Source: Lewinellaceae bacterium
GTDB taxonomy: Bacteria; Bacteroidota; Bacteroidia; Chitinophagales; Saprospiraceae
DNA: 44,893 nucleotides
Assembly (NCBI GenBank): GCA_024644235.1
Contig: JAHELJ010000025.1
Span: 1 to 44,893 of the forward strand
Direction of reading: 5' to 3'
Position 1 is the stretch's first letter. Each line of letters starts with the position of its first letter. The position numbers and the translations under genes were made by a program. Shown one piece after another: positions 16,779 to 26,059 of the stretch. The notes beneath the pieces are model-generated. The model searched no databases, was not told the origin of the DNA, and worked only from the letters and a program-made list of their open reading frames with translations.

Positions 16779-17788
16779 ACAATACATATATATATCCATC
16801 GCTCACTCGAATTTCTGATTTGGCGGATCATCCATTTCAAGTAGATGCCTTAGGGAAAAAGCATTGGTCTACCGGAGATTATGTGGCTTTGAAGGTCAAC
16901 CGGATTGGGGGCGGCTTCGAGGTTGAACTGGCTTCAGGTCGGATGATTCAAGTCTTTAGGGATGATATTCTGATAGGTGCTCTTGGTGTGAGACATGCCA
17001 CTCTTGAAGCCACTGGATCCTGGAAGAAAGTGAATCCTCGTCGGCCATTGCATGTGTTAACAGGTGCAGGATTAGTTGGCCTCATGACTTCAAAATCAAT
17101 ATACGTCCCTGAGTTGATCGAAGTGAACTACCTCGGTCATGTTATGAGAAACGGAAGGAAGGTAAACATGCAGGATTTTGCTTTGCAAGGCCCGGTAGTT
17201 GATTATCAGATGCCGACTATTGTTATTATTGGAACTTCCATGTCGGCTGGTAAAACCACCTCGGCAAAAATCATCATTCGATTGCTGCGCCGGACAGGAC
17301 TCAATGTGGTGGGATGCAAACTGACCGGAGCAGGACGCTACAAGGACATTCTGTCGATGCAAGATTCCGGTGCCGAGCAAATCTTTGATTTCGTTGACGT
17401 TGGTCTACCGTCATCCATCCACCCTGCAGCCAGGTACCGCGAGAAACTCATCCAGTTGCTTAGTGCCATACAGCATACCGGAAAGGAAATAGCCGTAGCA
17501 GAGATCGGGGCATCACCGCTCGAGCCCTACAATGGCGACATCGCATTTGAGCAGATAAGATCGCAAATATGTTTCACGGTCTTGTGCGCTTCAGATCCAT
17601 ATGCTGTACTGGGAGTAATGGAAAGTTTTCAGGAAAAACCGGACCTGGTCACCGGCATTGCTACCAATACCTTGGGAGGTATCGAGCTGATTGAATCGCT
17701 CTGCAAGGTCAAGGCAATGAACATAATTGATCATAGAAACTGGAAGGAGCTCACTACTATGATTGACAAGGCGGTCAAACAAGCCTGA
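16775..17788 (+). CDS. P-loop NTPase of unknown function (DUF1611/MobB-like)
   Basis: 337 aa. Residues 1-145 form an unassigned N-terminal domain. The second half is a P-loop domain with GTSMSAGKTT (153-162) followed by AKIIIRLLRRTGLNVVG and KLTGAGRYKDILSM, the layout of MobB/DUF1611-like NTPases, where a small molecule rather than a protein is usually the partner. Known DUF1611 proteins (DgcN) act in D-amino-acid metabolism; this one is only loosely similar. It follows the M20 peptidase with an ATGA overlap, which suggests that the peptidase product and the NTPase work on one small amide or amino-acid substrate. Confidence 0.72.
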   Translation: MNNTYIYPSLTRISDLADHPFQVDALGKKHWSTGDYVALKVNRIGGGFEVELASGRMIQVFRDDILIGALGVRHATLEATGSWKKVNPRRPLHVLTGAGLVGLMTSKSIYVPELIEVNYLGHVMRNGRKVNMQDFALQGPVVDYQMPTIVIIGTSMSAGKTTSAKIIIRLLRRTGLNVVGCKLTGAGRYKDILSMQDSGAEQIFDFVDVGLPSSIHPAARYREKLIQLLSAIQHTGKEIAVAEIGASPLEPYNGDIAFEQIRSQICFTVLCASDPYAVLGVMESFQEKPDLVTGIATNTLGGIELIESLCKVKAMNIIDHRNWKELTTMIDKAVKQA

Positions 17789-17854
17789 CTGACGTAAAAC
17801 TGTCGCCACCCTTATCCCTCAAATCAGCTAACTTAAGTCCTTCAACATTAACCA

Positions 17855-18532
17855 ATGAAAGTCGACGGTAAAAAGATCAGTCTGTGCCGCGAAGAACGGG
17901 CTTGGACCCAGAGGCATCTTGCCGATGCAGCCAGGGTGAGCCTGCGTACTGTACAGCGAATGGAAAAGGATGGTATCGGATCCAAAGAGAGCCTAATGAG
18001 TATAGCCGCGGCTCTCGATTTATCTGTCGATGATTTCCTAATTGCCGGAAACCACAAAAGCACTGAAACATTTGGCAATCCCCTGAGATTCTACCTTCGC
18101 GTTGGCGGCTTGTTTTTTATTCTGCTAGTCCTTGCCTCATCCTTATTTATCGCATGGGATTACTCGATGCTTTATGCTGTTGCCAGGCCGGGGGACATGC
18201 ATGCATTTCATGAGACCTATTTCCCCTACCAGAAAATACTTAGTGGCCTGGGAATAATCCTGGCTTGCTATTTGTCGATTTGGGCTGCCACAATAGCCGT
18301 TTCCTACCGTATGCTTACCGGTGTCCTGGCTTTTGGTGCTGGAATTTTGATCATTCTTGTTGCATTTTCTTTCTTACCCTGGATCCAGTTTCCCCATGAT
18401 CAATACCCGGCATCCATGCTATGGTTGTTCACCAGTCTCGTTCCGGCCGTGATCTGTTGGATCTTCGCCTTCGCACTCCTAAAGGCAGTCCACCATCATG
18501 GGTATTTTAACCCCATGCATGTTGTGAATTAG
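17855..18532 (+). CDS. XRE-type helix-turn-helix protein with transmembrane domain
   Basis: 225 aa. Residues 5-62 are an XRE-type HTH (LCREERAWTQRHLADAARVS, LRTVQRMEKDG, then SIAAALDLSVDDFL). Four hydrophobic segments follow (about 83-105, 128-150, 155-178 and 186-208, starting FFILLVLASSLFIAWDY). It is therefore a DNA-binding domain tethered to the membrane, a Bacteroidota arrangement often linked to sensing at the membrane. The only gene close by in the same direction is the upstream three-gene unit, 66 bases away. Its target and signal are unknown. Confidence 0.82.
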   Translation: MKVDGKKISLCREERAWTQRHLADAARVSLRTVQRMEKDGIGSKESLMSIAAALDLSVDDFLIAGNHKSTETFGNPLRFYLRVGGLFFILLVLASSLFIAWDYSMLYAVARPGDMHAFHETYFPYQKILSGLGIILACYLSIWAATIAVSYRMLTGVLAFGAGILIILVAFSFLPWIQFPHDQYPASMLWLFTSLVPAVICWIFAFALLKAVHHHGYFNPMHVVN

Positions 18533-18564
18533 GGAATAGAATCAGGCTTAGTGGAACCGCCGGT

Positions 18565-19419
18565 TCAGAACTGTTTGGTCTGGGAGATTTTCGGGCAGCG
18601 GAGGTTGCCAAAGTAATAGAGGATCCCTACTGATAAGAAATTATACGAGTCATTGTCTTTGGAATTGCCCCTTTGCCTGCCTTCCATTCCAAACAAGTTG
18701 CCTTCTTCGTCCGGTAGTGAAGGGTCGGAAGCTTTCACGGCAATATCAGCATATCGGGGGCGATTACCTCGCACTTCCCCTTTGTCGGGATACACTGTGC
18801 TCACATCATCCAGATAATCTGTAAACAGCCGTCGCAGACTAAGCTCTACATTTATGCTCCACTCTTCGGAGATGTCGAACTTGATTCCACCACCATAGTT
18901 CAGAGCTCGCTGGAAGCTGCGATACTCTTCGCCAATGAACTGTCCTTCCGTACCGAGCTCGCGGAGTGGAGGGGTGCGTTCACCGTCGTATATTGCATAA
19001 GGGCTCCAGGTAAAGATTGAGAATCCGGCAAAGAGGTATGGTGTAAATCCATGGTCGCGACTACCGTGGATATAGGGAAAGAAATTGAACTCAAATTGTC
19101 CGCTGAGATCACCCAGATGGGTTCTGAAGTTGATGTTCCGCCGCCTTTCAAAAGCGTTGTCAGAGTATGAGTCATCAGCACGGAGATATCCGTAGTTGCC
19201 CGAAACCTTGAATGACAGTCTGGTATTGAGATTGTATCTGGCTATCAGTCCGGCACCTACTCCCGGGTGCATAAGGTCGAAGCTGGTATTGAGATCACCA
19301 AAGTAATAAGATGATCCAAGCCAACCACCTAGTTCAAAACCCCGTTGTGCGTTCAAGTCGCTGATCATGCACAGACTGACTATCAGGCTGCATATCGACC
19401 AACACCGTAATTTGTTCAT
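18565..19419 (-). CDS. DUF6089 family outer-membrane protein (PorG-like)
   Basis: 284 aa. I start at ATG 19419 (MNKLRCWSICSLIV), which gives a proper signal peptide ending DLNAQ; a TTG six codons upstream is unlikely. The mature protein begins FELGGWLGSSYYFGDLN and shows alternating beta strands ending VGILYYFG, matching the DUF6089/PorG barrel. PorG is an outer-membrane part of the type IX secretion system, but other DUF6089 members exist, so assignment to T9SS is tentative. No other por gene is adjacent. Confidence 0.75.
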   Translation of the reverse strand: MNKLRCWSICSLIVSLCMISDLNAQRGFELGGWLGSSYYFGDLNTSFDLMHPGVGAGLIARYNLNTRLSFKVSGNYGYLRADDSYSDNAFERRRNINFRTHLGDLSGQFEFNFFPYIHGSRDHGFTPYLFAGFSIFTWSPYAIYDGERTPPLRELGTEGQFIGEEYRSFQRALNYGGGIKFDISEEWSINVELSLRRLFTDYLDDVSTVYPDKGEVRGNRPRYADIAVKASDPSLPDEEGNLFGMEGRQRGNSKDNDSYNFLSVGILYYFGNLRCPKISQTKQF

Positions 19420-19512
19420 ACGTTTAGTTGCCCTCAAGATTAGTGTATAACGGATTGATCAGGGATGGTATTGCTCTCATCACAACGGCAAAACTGATGC
19501 CAGCCTTGAGGT

Positions 19513-20568
19513 TTAGTCCTTGTTGGCCAGCTGGCCACACGCCGCATCAATATCTTTTCCTCGACTTTTGCGTACGGTTACCGCAATGCCTTTGGTAGTC
19601 AGCGCTGTAGCGAAACGATCAAGACGGTCATCCGCTGATTTTGTAAGGGATACTCCACTGACGGGATTGTATTCGATTATGTTGACCATCACCGGCATCC
19701 CCCGGCAAAACTCAGCCAGTAAAGCAGCATCTTCGGGATGATCATTGAATTCATGAAAAGCGATGTACTCGAGCGTTATTTTGTTTCTTGTCTTCCGGTG
19801 GAAATATTGAAGGGCCTGCCGTAAAGAAGCGAGATCATTTTGCTCGTTGATGGGCATGATCTCATTCCGTTTCACATCATCTGCCGCGTGCAGAGAGAGC
19901 GCTAAGTTAAACCGGACTTTGTCATCAGCCAGCCGCTTCATCATCTTGGCGATGCCTGCTGTACTCACCGTGATTCGCCGGGGTGACATGCCCAACCCAT
20001 CTGCTGAAGCAATGCGGTTGATGGCCTGCAATACGTTATTGTAATTCAGCAATGGTTCTCCCATGCCCATGAACACTATATTGGTCAAAGGCTTATCGTA
20101 GGTTTCCAGACTTTGTTTGTTCACTTCTACCACCTGATCAAAGATTTCTCCCGGGTCAAGATTGCGCATGCGCTTCATCTGCCCGGTAGCACAAAACGAG
20201 CATGAAAGGCTGCATCCTACCTGCGAGCTGACACATACCGTGAAGCGCTGATATCTGGGCACCGGGATGAGTACGGCTTCGATGTAGTGGCCATCGTGCA
20301 AGACAAACCGACTCTTGATCGTGCCATCAGCACTCGTTTGGACCTTATCGAGTTTTATCGGCTGGATCACAAACTGGGTGGACAATTTTTCCCGCAAAGT
20401 CTTTGGAAGATCAGTCATCTCATCAAAGGAAGTCACCGGTTTTTGCCACAGCCAGCTCCAGATCTGCCTGCTGCGGTATGCGGGGAGCGCCCAAGAATCC
20501 TTTAAGATCCCAGCCAGTTGTTCGCTGTCGAGGGTACGGATATCTGTCTGTATAGCTGGTTGACTCAT
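19513..20568 (-). CDS. rlmN: 23S rRNA (adenine-2503-C2)/tRNA methyltransferase RlmN
   Basis: 351 aa radical-SAM methyltransferase that methylates A2503 of 23S rRNA (and A37 of some tRNAs). The radical-SAM cysteines are C119, C123 and C126 (VGCSLSCSFCATGQ), and the C-terminal methyl-carrying cysteine region is DAACGQL. Other conserved blocks are VFMGMGEPLLNYNNV, RRITVSTAGI and LALSLHAADD. I start at ATG 20568 rather than TTG 20577. The gene diverges from the histidine kinase across a 104-base spacer. Confidence 0.95.
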   Translation of the reverse strand: MSQPAIQTDIRTLDSEQLAGILKDSWALPAYRSRQIWSWLWQKPVTSFDEMTDLPKTLREKLSTQFVIQPIKLDKVQTSADGTIKSRFVLHDGHYIEAVLIPVPRYQRFTVCVSSQVGCSLSCSFCATGQMKRMRNLDPGEIFDQVVEVNKQSLETYDKPLTNIVFMGMGEPLLNYNNVLQAINRIASADGLGMSPRRITVSTAGIAKMMKRLADDKVRFNLALSLHAADDVKRNEIMPINEQNDLASLRQALQYFHRKTRNKITLEYIAFHEFNDHPEDAALLAEFCRGMPVMVNIIEYNPVSGVSLTKSADDRLDRFATALTTKGIAVTVRKSRGKDIDAACGQLANKD

Positions 20569-20672
20569 GGGGTGCAAAGATAGACTACTTAACTGATTTA
20601 CAACACCTTCTCTGGAGCGGCCATACCAGCGAATCTGTTATCTTCGTTTATTGAAAAAGCGGGGAAGAAAGT

Positions 20673-21845
20673 ATGGATATATATCAGCGGAGATCGACGT
20701 GGAAGATCTACATGGCTATAGCTGGTATCCTTATTATGATCATTGTCATGGTGTACTCCTCGTACCTGGCATCCAATCTTCGTGAGGGTGAGCGTAATAA
20801 GGCAGAATTATATGTAAAGGCTTCAGAGGCTCTTGCCCGTGATCTGCAGGAGGACCCTGACAAGGACGTGACATTTCCATTTGAGGTGGTGGAGTCAAAC
20901 AAGACGATTCCGGTCATTGTCGTGGATGAGCGAGGCCAGGTAATGGACTATGCCAACTTTCCGAATAGTTACGAGCTCGATGATGTGGAAAAGCAACTGG
21001 AAAAGATCAAGAGATCGGGCATCGAGCCGATTGCCTTCAATGGACCCGGCTTTCAACATTTCATCTACTATCGGCCATCACGCTTACTGACATTCATCAC
21101 CTATTTCCCTCTTGTTATGTTGCTATTGCTGGCAGCTTTCATGGCGTTTGGTTATCTCGGCATCACTGCCAGCCGAAAAGCTGAGCAGAACCGGGTTTGG
21201 GTAGGCATGGCCAAAGAAACAGCGCATCAACTCGGCACTCCCATCAGTGCGATCATGGCGTGGATCGAACACCTGAAAGCGCTGTCTGGAAAAGAACCGA
21301 AAAAGATGGACCTGCTCAATGAACTAAGTAATGACGTCAATCGTTTGGAATTGATAGCCGACCGGTTCTCCAAGATCGGTTCGGCTCCGAAGTTGGAGCG
21401 AAAGAATATCTTTGAGGAACTTTGTAAGACGAAAAATTATATGCAAAGGCGTGCACCGAGGAAGGTGCACTTTGATTTTCCAAGCCAGAACGGATCACCA
21501 CTTTACCTGCAGATCAATTCGCATCTGTTTAATTGGGTAATAGAGAATCTGATCCGCAACGCCCTGGATGCGATGGATGGCGAAGGGGAGATTAAAGCCA
21601 GTGTTTATGAAGATGGAGATTATGTGGCGATTGATATTTCAGATAGTGGAAAGGGGATACCTGGTTCCAAGCAAAAACTGGTTTTTCAACCTGGCTACAC
21701 CACCAAGAAGCGTGGATGGGGGCTCGGACTCTCCCTTGCCAAACGGATTATCGAAAATTACCACGAAGGGAAAATCTTTGTTAAACATTCTGAACCCAAT
21801 ACCGGCACAACCTTTACAATCAAGTTACCGAAGGAGAGCGCCTAG
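20673..21845 (+). CDS. Membrane sensor histidine kinase
   Basis: 390 aa. Two transmembrane helices (about 13-33 and 142-165) bracket a periplasmic sensor domain of about 105 residues. The H-box is KETAHQLGTP with the phospho-accepting His at 185, followed by the N-box (NLIRNALDAM), G1 (DSGKGI) and G2 (GLGLSL) of the HATPase domain. No response regulator is adjacent. The next gene, a TonB-dependent receptor, starts four bases after the stop, and its ribosome site lies inside this gene, so kinase and receptor are probably made together. Confidence 0.92.
   Translation: MDIYQRRSTWKIYMAIAGILIMIIVMVYSSYLASNLREGERNKAELYVKASEALARDLQEDPDKDVTFPFEVVESNKTIPVIVVDERGQVMDYANFPNSYELDDVEKQLEKIKRSGIEPIAFNGPGFQHFIYYRPSRLLTFITYFPLVMLLLLAAFMAFGYLGITASRKAEQNRVWVGMAKETAHQLGTPISAIMAWIEHLKALSGKEPKKMDLLNELSNDVNRLELIADRFSKIGSAPKLERKNIFEELCKTKNYMQRRAPRKVHFDFPSQNGSPLYLQINSHLFNWVIENLIRNALDAMDGEGEIKASVYEDGDYVAIDISDSGKGIPGSKQKLVFQPGYTTKKRGWGLGLSLAKRIIENYHEGKIFVKHSEPNTGTTFTIKLPKESA
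21831..21836 (+). promoter_or_regulatory. Ribosome-binding site deciding a TTG start
   Basis: AAGGAG at 21831-21836, inside the end of the histidine kinase gene, is 13 bases before TTG 21850. It supports that codon as start of the TonB receptor, since the nearest in-frame ATG lies far inside the kinase gene. Confidence 0.5.
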
Positions 21846-21849
21846 ATCC

Positions 21850-24297
21850 TTGCTGCTCATTCTTTGGCTTTGTATTCCGCTCAGCATCTTTGCTCAACCT
21901 CCACCTGACACAATCGAAGTTCGAGTGGTAGGTCATGAAGGACAGCCGCTGACGGAGGCCACCCTGCATTCGTCAGATTATCTTTTGTATATCAATTCGG
22001 ATTCCAACGGTGTCTTGACCATACCCATCAAGAAATTGCGAGACACCCTTTATTTGACAAGCTTGGGCTACGAGACCATGATCATTGGCCGGAATGAGAT
22101 CACTTCCTCCCCAGAGTCCATCGTTCTCATGCCTCTATACCAGAACGTAGAGACTGTGGTGATTATCGGGCGCACCGGCACTCCGCAGCAAGAGCTGTCA
22201 TACCAGATCGATAAGATTGATGCCAGAGATATTTCATTCACAAATAGTCAGACTTCAGCAGATGTACTAGCTGCCCATGCCGATGTGTTTGTCCAGAAGA
22301 GTCAGATGGGTGGAGGCAGTCCGGTCATTCGCGGCTTTGAAGCCAACCGTGTATTGTTAGTCCTCGATGGAGTCAGGATGAACAATGCCATCTATCGCAG
22401 TGGGCATCTTCAGAATGCCATCACCGTCGATCCCGCCATCCTTGAACAAATGGAAGTTATATACGGTCCGGGGTCGCTGCTATACGGTAGCGATGCCTTG
22501 GGTGGCGTTGTCCATTTTCGCACAAAGGATCCCAGGTTAAGCCTGGGAGGAAAAAATGCTTCGTCAGCATATGGGTCTTTGCGATATGCCTCGGCCAACA
22601 AAGAAAAATCAGGGCATCTGCATTTCAACGTCGGAGGTCGCAAACTTGCCTCACTGACCAGTTTTTCTTTTTCTGATTTCGGTGATCTATCTACAGGCAG
22701 GCGCTACAATGATAAATACCCGGACTATGGAAAAAGGCTGTACTACGTAGATACCGAAGGTGCAGAAGATCGGATTGTGCGAAACCCCGATCCTCACAAG
22801 CAGGTCGGCACGGGCTATCATCAATATGATTTTTTGCAGAAATGGAAGTGGCAGCCCAACCTCACCTTTTCTCAGGTTCTGAATGTACAGTACTCTACCA
22901 GTTCGGATATTCCCCGGTATGATCAGCTTACCGAAACAGGCGATGGGCCCCAGGATCTTCGGTTTGCCGAATGGCACTACGGTCCTCAAAAGCGATTGTT
23001 CATTGGATCACAAAGTCAATGGCTCAATCCGGACGGTTCATGGTTTGATAAAGCACTGTTGATCGGGGCAGTGCAGCGCATCGATGAAGACCGTGTCGAC
23101 CGGAGATTTCAATCGGACAGCCGGACTCACCAGGAAGAGAACCTTTGGGTATACTCCATCACGGCAGACTTTGAGAAAGATCTGGAGGGACTAGACGGTC
23201 AGCTCTCTTATGGAATCGAAGGAGACTGGAATGATCTGAATTCAGTGGCCTTTGAAGAAAATCGCAGTGGTACCGAAAGATCTCCGGCTCTCACACGCTA
23301 TCCTGACGATGCAGCCACCTTGGATGCTTATGGCGCTTACGCGAATTTACGGGTGAAGTTTTCCGATTCCTGGTCGGGTAATGTGGGAGCTCGACTGAGC
23401 AGGATCAGTTCCTATATAAGATACCAGAACAATGATCTGATCCAGTGGCCATCCAGTTTTACCAACGGAATCAGATCAACCAGCAACTCATTTACCTGGG
23501 GTCTCAACCTCAATTATCAACCGACCGAGCGATGGGTCGTCCATTCGCATGTAGGCACCGCCTTTCGGGCTCCTAACATCGATGACCTGGCGAAGATCCG
23601 AGTGAAAGGGGGTACTGCTTCTGCTCCAAATCCTAACCTGCAACCCGAACGAGCTTTGCATACAGAAATCACGTTGAGTCACCAGGCTGCAGCCAATCGT
23701 CCTGGCACATATTTCAGTATTACTGGTTTCGCCACACGGCTGGAAGATGCGGTGATACAGGCGCCCTTCCAGCTTCCCGAGGGTGATACTCTTTTTTATC
23801 ATGACGAAGAGTGGTTTAGGGTAGTGGCGAATGTCAACGCGGAGGAAGGCCTGATGTATGGCCTGTCGGTAAATGGTGGCTATGACCTGTCCCGGCAATT
23901 CTTGCTAAGCGGAAGCATCAATTACATCCGGGGAGACGCCAAGACCATTGAAGGAAATGAAGAACCTATGGCCCATGTGCCACCTCTCTACGGGAAGGCC
24001 TCCCTACAATATCAGAACCAGGATCTGCGTACTGAGTTGGTGTGGAGATTCAACGGATCCAAACCACTTGACCGGTACTCCTCAAACTCCGCCGATAACA
24101 TAGAAAAAGCTACTCCTGAGGGCACGTTGGCATGGAGTACCTTTAACGTTTATCTCCGCTACCAGATCACCCAGACGATTAGTCTGCAGGCAGCAGTTGA
24201 AAACATTGCCGACTTACACTACCGTCCGTTTGCATCGGGAGTGAGCGCTCCAGGCAGAAACTTCATCCTCAGCGTAGCTGCCGATCTCAGTAAATAG
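21850..24297 (+). CDS. TonB-dependent receptor, haem-receptor-like, TTG start
   Basis: 815 aa from TTG 21850, which gives the signal peptide MLLILWLCIPLSIFAQ. The open frame continues to 21568 but is out of frame inside the kinase gene there. A carboxypeptidase-regulatory-like domain (about 20-100) is followed by the plug (about 110-220; QMGGGSPVIRGFEANRVLLV, LDGVRMNNAIY, IYGPGSLLYGSDALGG) and the barrel. FRAP (572-575) and NPNL (594-597) boxes are the hallmarks of haem/haemoglobin receptors (HemR, HmuR). The conserved His expected between the boxes is absent here (the 18 residues between contain none), so haem binding is uncertain. Confidence 0.88.
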   Translation: MLLILWLCIPLSIFAQPPPDTIEVRVVGHEGQPLTEATLHSSDYLLYINSDSNGVLTIPIKKLRDTLYLTSLGYETMIIGRNEITSSPESIVLMPLYQNVETVVIIGRTGTPQQELSYQIDKIDARDISFTNSQTSADVLAAHADVFVQKSQMGGGSPVIRGFEANRVLLVLDGVRMNNAIYRSGHLQNAITVDPAILEQMEVIYGPGSLLYGSDALGGVVHFRTKDPRLSLGGKNASSAYGSLRYASANKEKSGHLHFNVGGRKLASLTSFSFSDFGDLSTGRRYNDKYPDYGKRLYYVDTEGAEDRIVRNPDPHKQVGTGYHQYDFLQKWKWQPNLTFSQVLNVQYSTSSDIPRYDQLTETGDGPQDLRFAEWHYGPQKRLFIGSQSQWLNPDGSWFDKALLIGAVQRIDEDRVDRRFQSDSRTHQEENLWVYSITADFEKDLEGLDGQLSYGIEGDWNDLNSVAFEENRSGTERSPALTRYPDDAATLDAYGAYANLRVKFSDSWSGNVGARLSRISSYIRYQNNDLIQWPSSFTNGIRSTSNSFTWGLNLNYQPTERWVVHSHVGTAFRAPNIDDLAKIRVKGGTASAPNPNLQPERALHTEITLSHQAAANRPGTYFSITGFATRLEDAVIQAPFQLPEGDTLFYHDEEWFRVVANVNAEEGLMYGLSVNGGYDLSRQFLLSGSINYIRGDAKTIEGNEEPMAHVPPLYGKASLQYQNQDLRTELVWRFNGSKPLDRYSSNSADNIEKATPEGTLAWSTFNVYLRYQITQTISLQAAVENIADLHYRPFASGVSAPGRNFILSVAADLSK

Positions 24298-24300
24298 CTT

Positions 24301-25155
24301 TTAAAAGCTGAATCCCAATGAAACCTGGTAAGAGACCTGGTGATCCACGTCGTTATTGAACGAGGGGTAATTTCCATCGAATGTACTCCAATCTATGTCC
24401 ATCTGTGGGTGCGTCACATCCGAAAAGCCATAGTTAACCCGGAACCCCACGAACAGTCCTTCATTAATGAACAAAGAGGCCCCGGCAACAATGCCGAAAT
24501 CGAGAGCCCGGTACCGGTTGCTCTTCTTTTCCGAAAATTCGTAATAGGCACCCAACTGGCGGGGAATGGTGACCTGATCATTGCCGATCTGTATACTCAC
24601 GCTTTCAGTTCCCACCGTCTCTCCTACTTCGTCGCTGAGATAGCGATGATCCAGGTTTAATGAAAGAGAATTTGTTATTGGCTCAGTGCCCGTGAATTCA
24701 AACTGACCACCACCAGCACTACCTGCGAGAAGCCCAACGTTGAAGCCGGCGCTGAGTTCTACTAGACCCAGCTCGACAAAACCTAGCACCGGAATGTCAA
24801 TGTAATCGTTCGAAACATCCACTTCATAAAACCTGTTTCCCCTCACCAGCCTGGGTGGGATTGCCTGTTGAAGGTATAAAGCAGAAGGTCCTTCGTAGCG
24901 GTACTGACCACCTTTCTGGGAGTACATGAATTCTCCCTTCACTCCAAACAGGTCGGTAATGAAATACTTCACAACGATTCCAAGGTGGAAACCTGCATTA
25001 TTGCGGTAGGTTTCACCAGATTGTAAGGGTCCATCGAATTGTGAGAAGTTCAATCCGGCCTTAAAACCGTAATTCAATTTGCTCTGAGAGACGGCCATAC
25101 CTGGAGCCAGGCTCAGCCCAAGGATCATCAAGAGTAGTTTTTTGATCTTATGCAT
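24301..25155 (-). CDS. PorT-like outer-membrane beta-barrel protein
   Basis: 284 aa. I start at ATG 25155, which yields the signal peptide MHKIKKLLLMILGLSLAPG...AVSQ; the ORF could be extended 11 codons upstream. The mature part shows the PorT-family (outer membrane beta-barrel) pattern: LNYGFKAGLNFSQFDG, GFHLGIVVKYFITDLFGVKG, FMYSQKGGQYRY, ending VSYQVSLGFSF with the terminal Phe. The family is abundant in Bacteroidota and mostly uncharacterised. It is convergent with the TonB receptor (four bases between stops) and divergent from trmB. Confidence 0.83.
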   Translation of the reverse strand: MHKIKKLLLMILGLSLAPGMAVSQSKLNYGFKAGLNFSQFDGPLQSGETYRNNAGFHLGIVVKYFITDLFGVKGEFMYSQKGGQYRYEGPSALYLQQAIPPRLVRGNRFYEVDVSNDYIDIPVLGFVELGLVELSAGFNVGLLAGSAGGGQFEFTGTEPITNSLSLNLDHRYLSDEVGETVGTESVSIQIGNDQVTIPRQLGAYYEFSEKKSNRYRALDFGIVAGASLFINEGLFVGFRVNYGFSDVTHPQMDIDWSTFDGNYPSFNNDVDHQVSYQVSLGFSF

Positions 25156-25200
25156 ACCGGGTGTTGACAGATAATGTGTATTACACAAACGACGAAATCC

Positions 25201-25208
25201 TAATTTTG
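25201..25208 (+). promoter_or_regulatory. Candidate promoter -7 element of trmB
   Basis: TAATTTTG matches TAnnTTTG exactly and lies 20 bases before the trmB start. No good TTG lies at the right distance upstream, so only the -7 half is convincing. Confidence 0.4.
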
Positions 25209-25227
25209 TGCACGCAAAATAGTACTC

Positions 25228-25953
25228 ATGAGTCGCAGAAGCAAATTAGAGAAGTTTGCCGAGCTGTTGACCTTTAAGAATGTATATCAGAACTATGACC
25301 CCAAGGATCCTAAGCTGCAATATGTAGGCGGTAAGGTGGTACAGCGAAAGGGTCAATGGGTGACCGATCACTTCGGCAATGATCATCCCATAACGCTGGA
25401 ATTGGCATGTGGAGGAGGTGAATACACATTGGCTTTGGGACAGAAACATGCTGATCGGAACTACATTGGAATCGACATCAAAGGCAACAGGATTTGGAAA
25501 GGAGCCAGGCAGGCCCTCGCCCAGCAATTAGATAATGTGTGTTTTCTTCGTACCCGCATTGAGCAAATCGAACTCTTCTTCGCACCACATGAGGTCGATG
25601 AAATCTGGATCACCTTTCCCGACCCTTTCGTCCGAAAGAGCAAGGCCAACAGAAGACTCACCAATACCAATTTCCTGGATAAATACCGGAAATTCCTTCG
25701 CGACCATGGCAAGGTCCACCTGAAGACGGACAGCGACGAACTCTACCATTTCACTCAGGAGGTCCTAAGCACTTATCCGCATGCCACACTGCTTCATGCA
25801 ACTGACGATCTCTATCAGGGCGATATAGCCAATCAGGATCTAGAGATTAAGACATTTTATGAGCGTATGCACTTGGAGGAAGGCAGAAAGATCAAGTACG
25901 TACTCTTCGCACTTGACGCAGAGCAGGTTTCCACAAAGGGCCGGACAAAGTAA
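25228..25953 (+). CDS. trmB: tRNA (guanine-N7-)-methyltransferase TrmB
   Basis: 241 aa, forms m7G46 in tRNA using SAM. Motif I is LELACGGGEYTLALG, followed by IGIDIKGNRIWKGARQA. The catalytic Asp region is EIWITFPDPFVRKSKANRRL, and LKTDSDELYHF is the C-terminal TrmB signature. The length is normal for the family. It is separate from the MFS gene downstream (106-base spacer). Confidence 0.95.
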   Translation: MSRRSKLEKFAELLTFKNVYQNYDPKDPKLQYVGGKVVQRKGQWVTDHFGNDHPITLELACGGGEYTLALGQKHADRNYIGIDIKGNRIWKGARQALAQQLDNVCFLRTRIEQIELFFAPHEVDEIWITFPDPFVRKSKANRRLTNTNFLDKYRKFLRDHGKVHLKTDSDELYHFTQEVLSTYPHATLLHATDDLYQGDIANQDLEIKTFYERMHLEEGRKIKYVLFALDAEQVSTKGRTK

Positions 25954-26059
25954 AATTTGGCTGCCACATCCCTTCTCCAAATCAATGGGATGCAATTAGT
26001 TCGAAATCAAGATCGATTTACTAATTTGGAACACTCAACACTAAAAACTAAGGAAAACG

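Noticed and set aside
21568-21849. N-terminal extension of the TonB receptor frame
   Set aside because: It overlaps the histidine kinase's ATPase domain in another frame and has no signal-like or conserved sequence; the signal peptide begins at TTG 21850.
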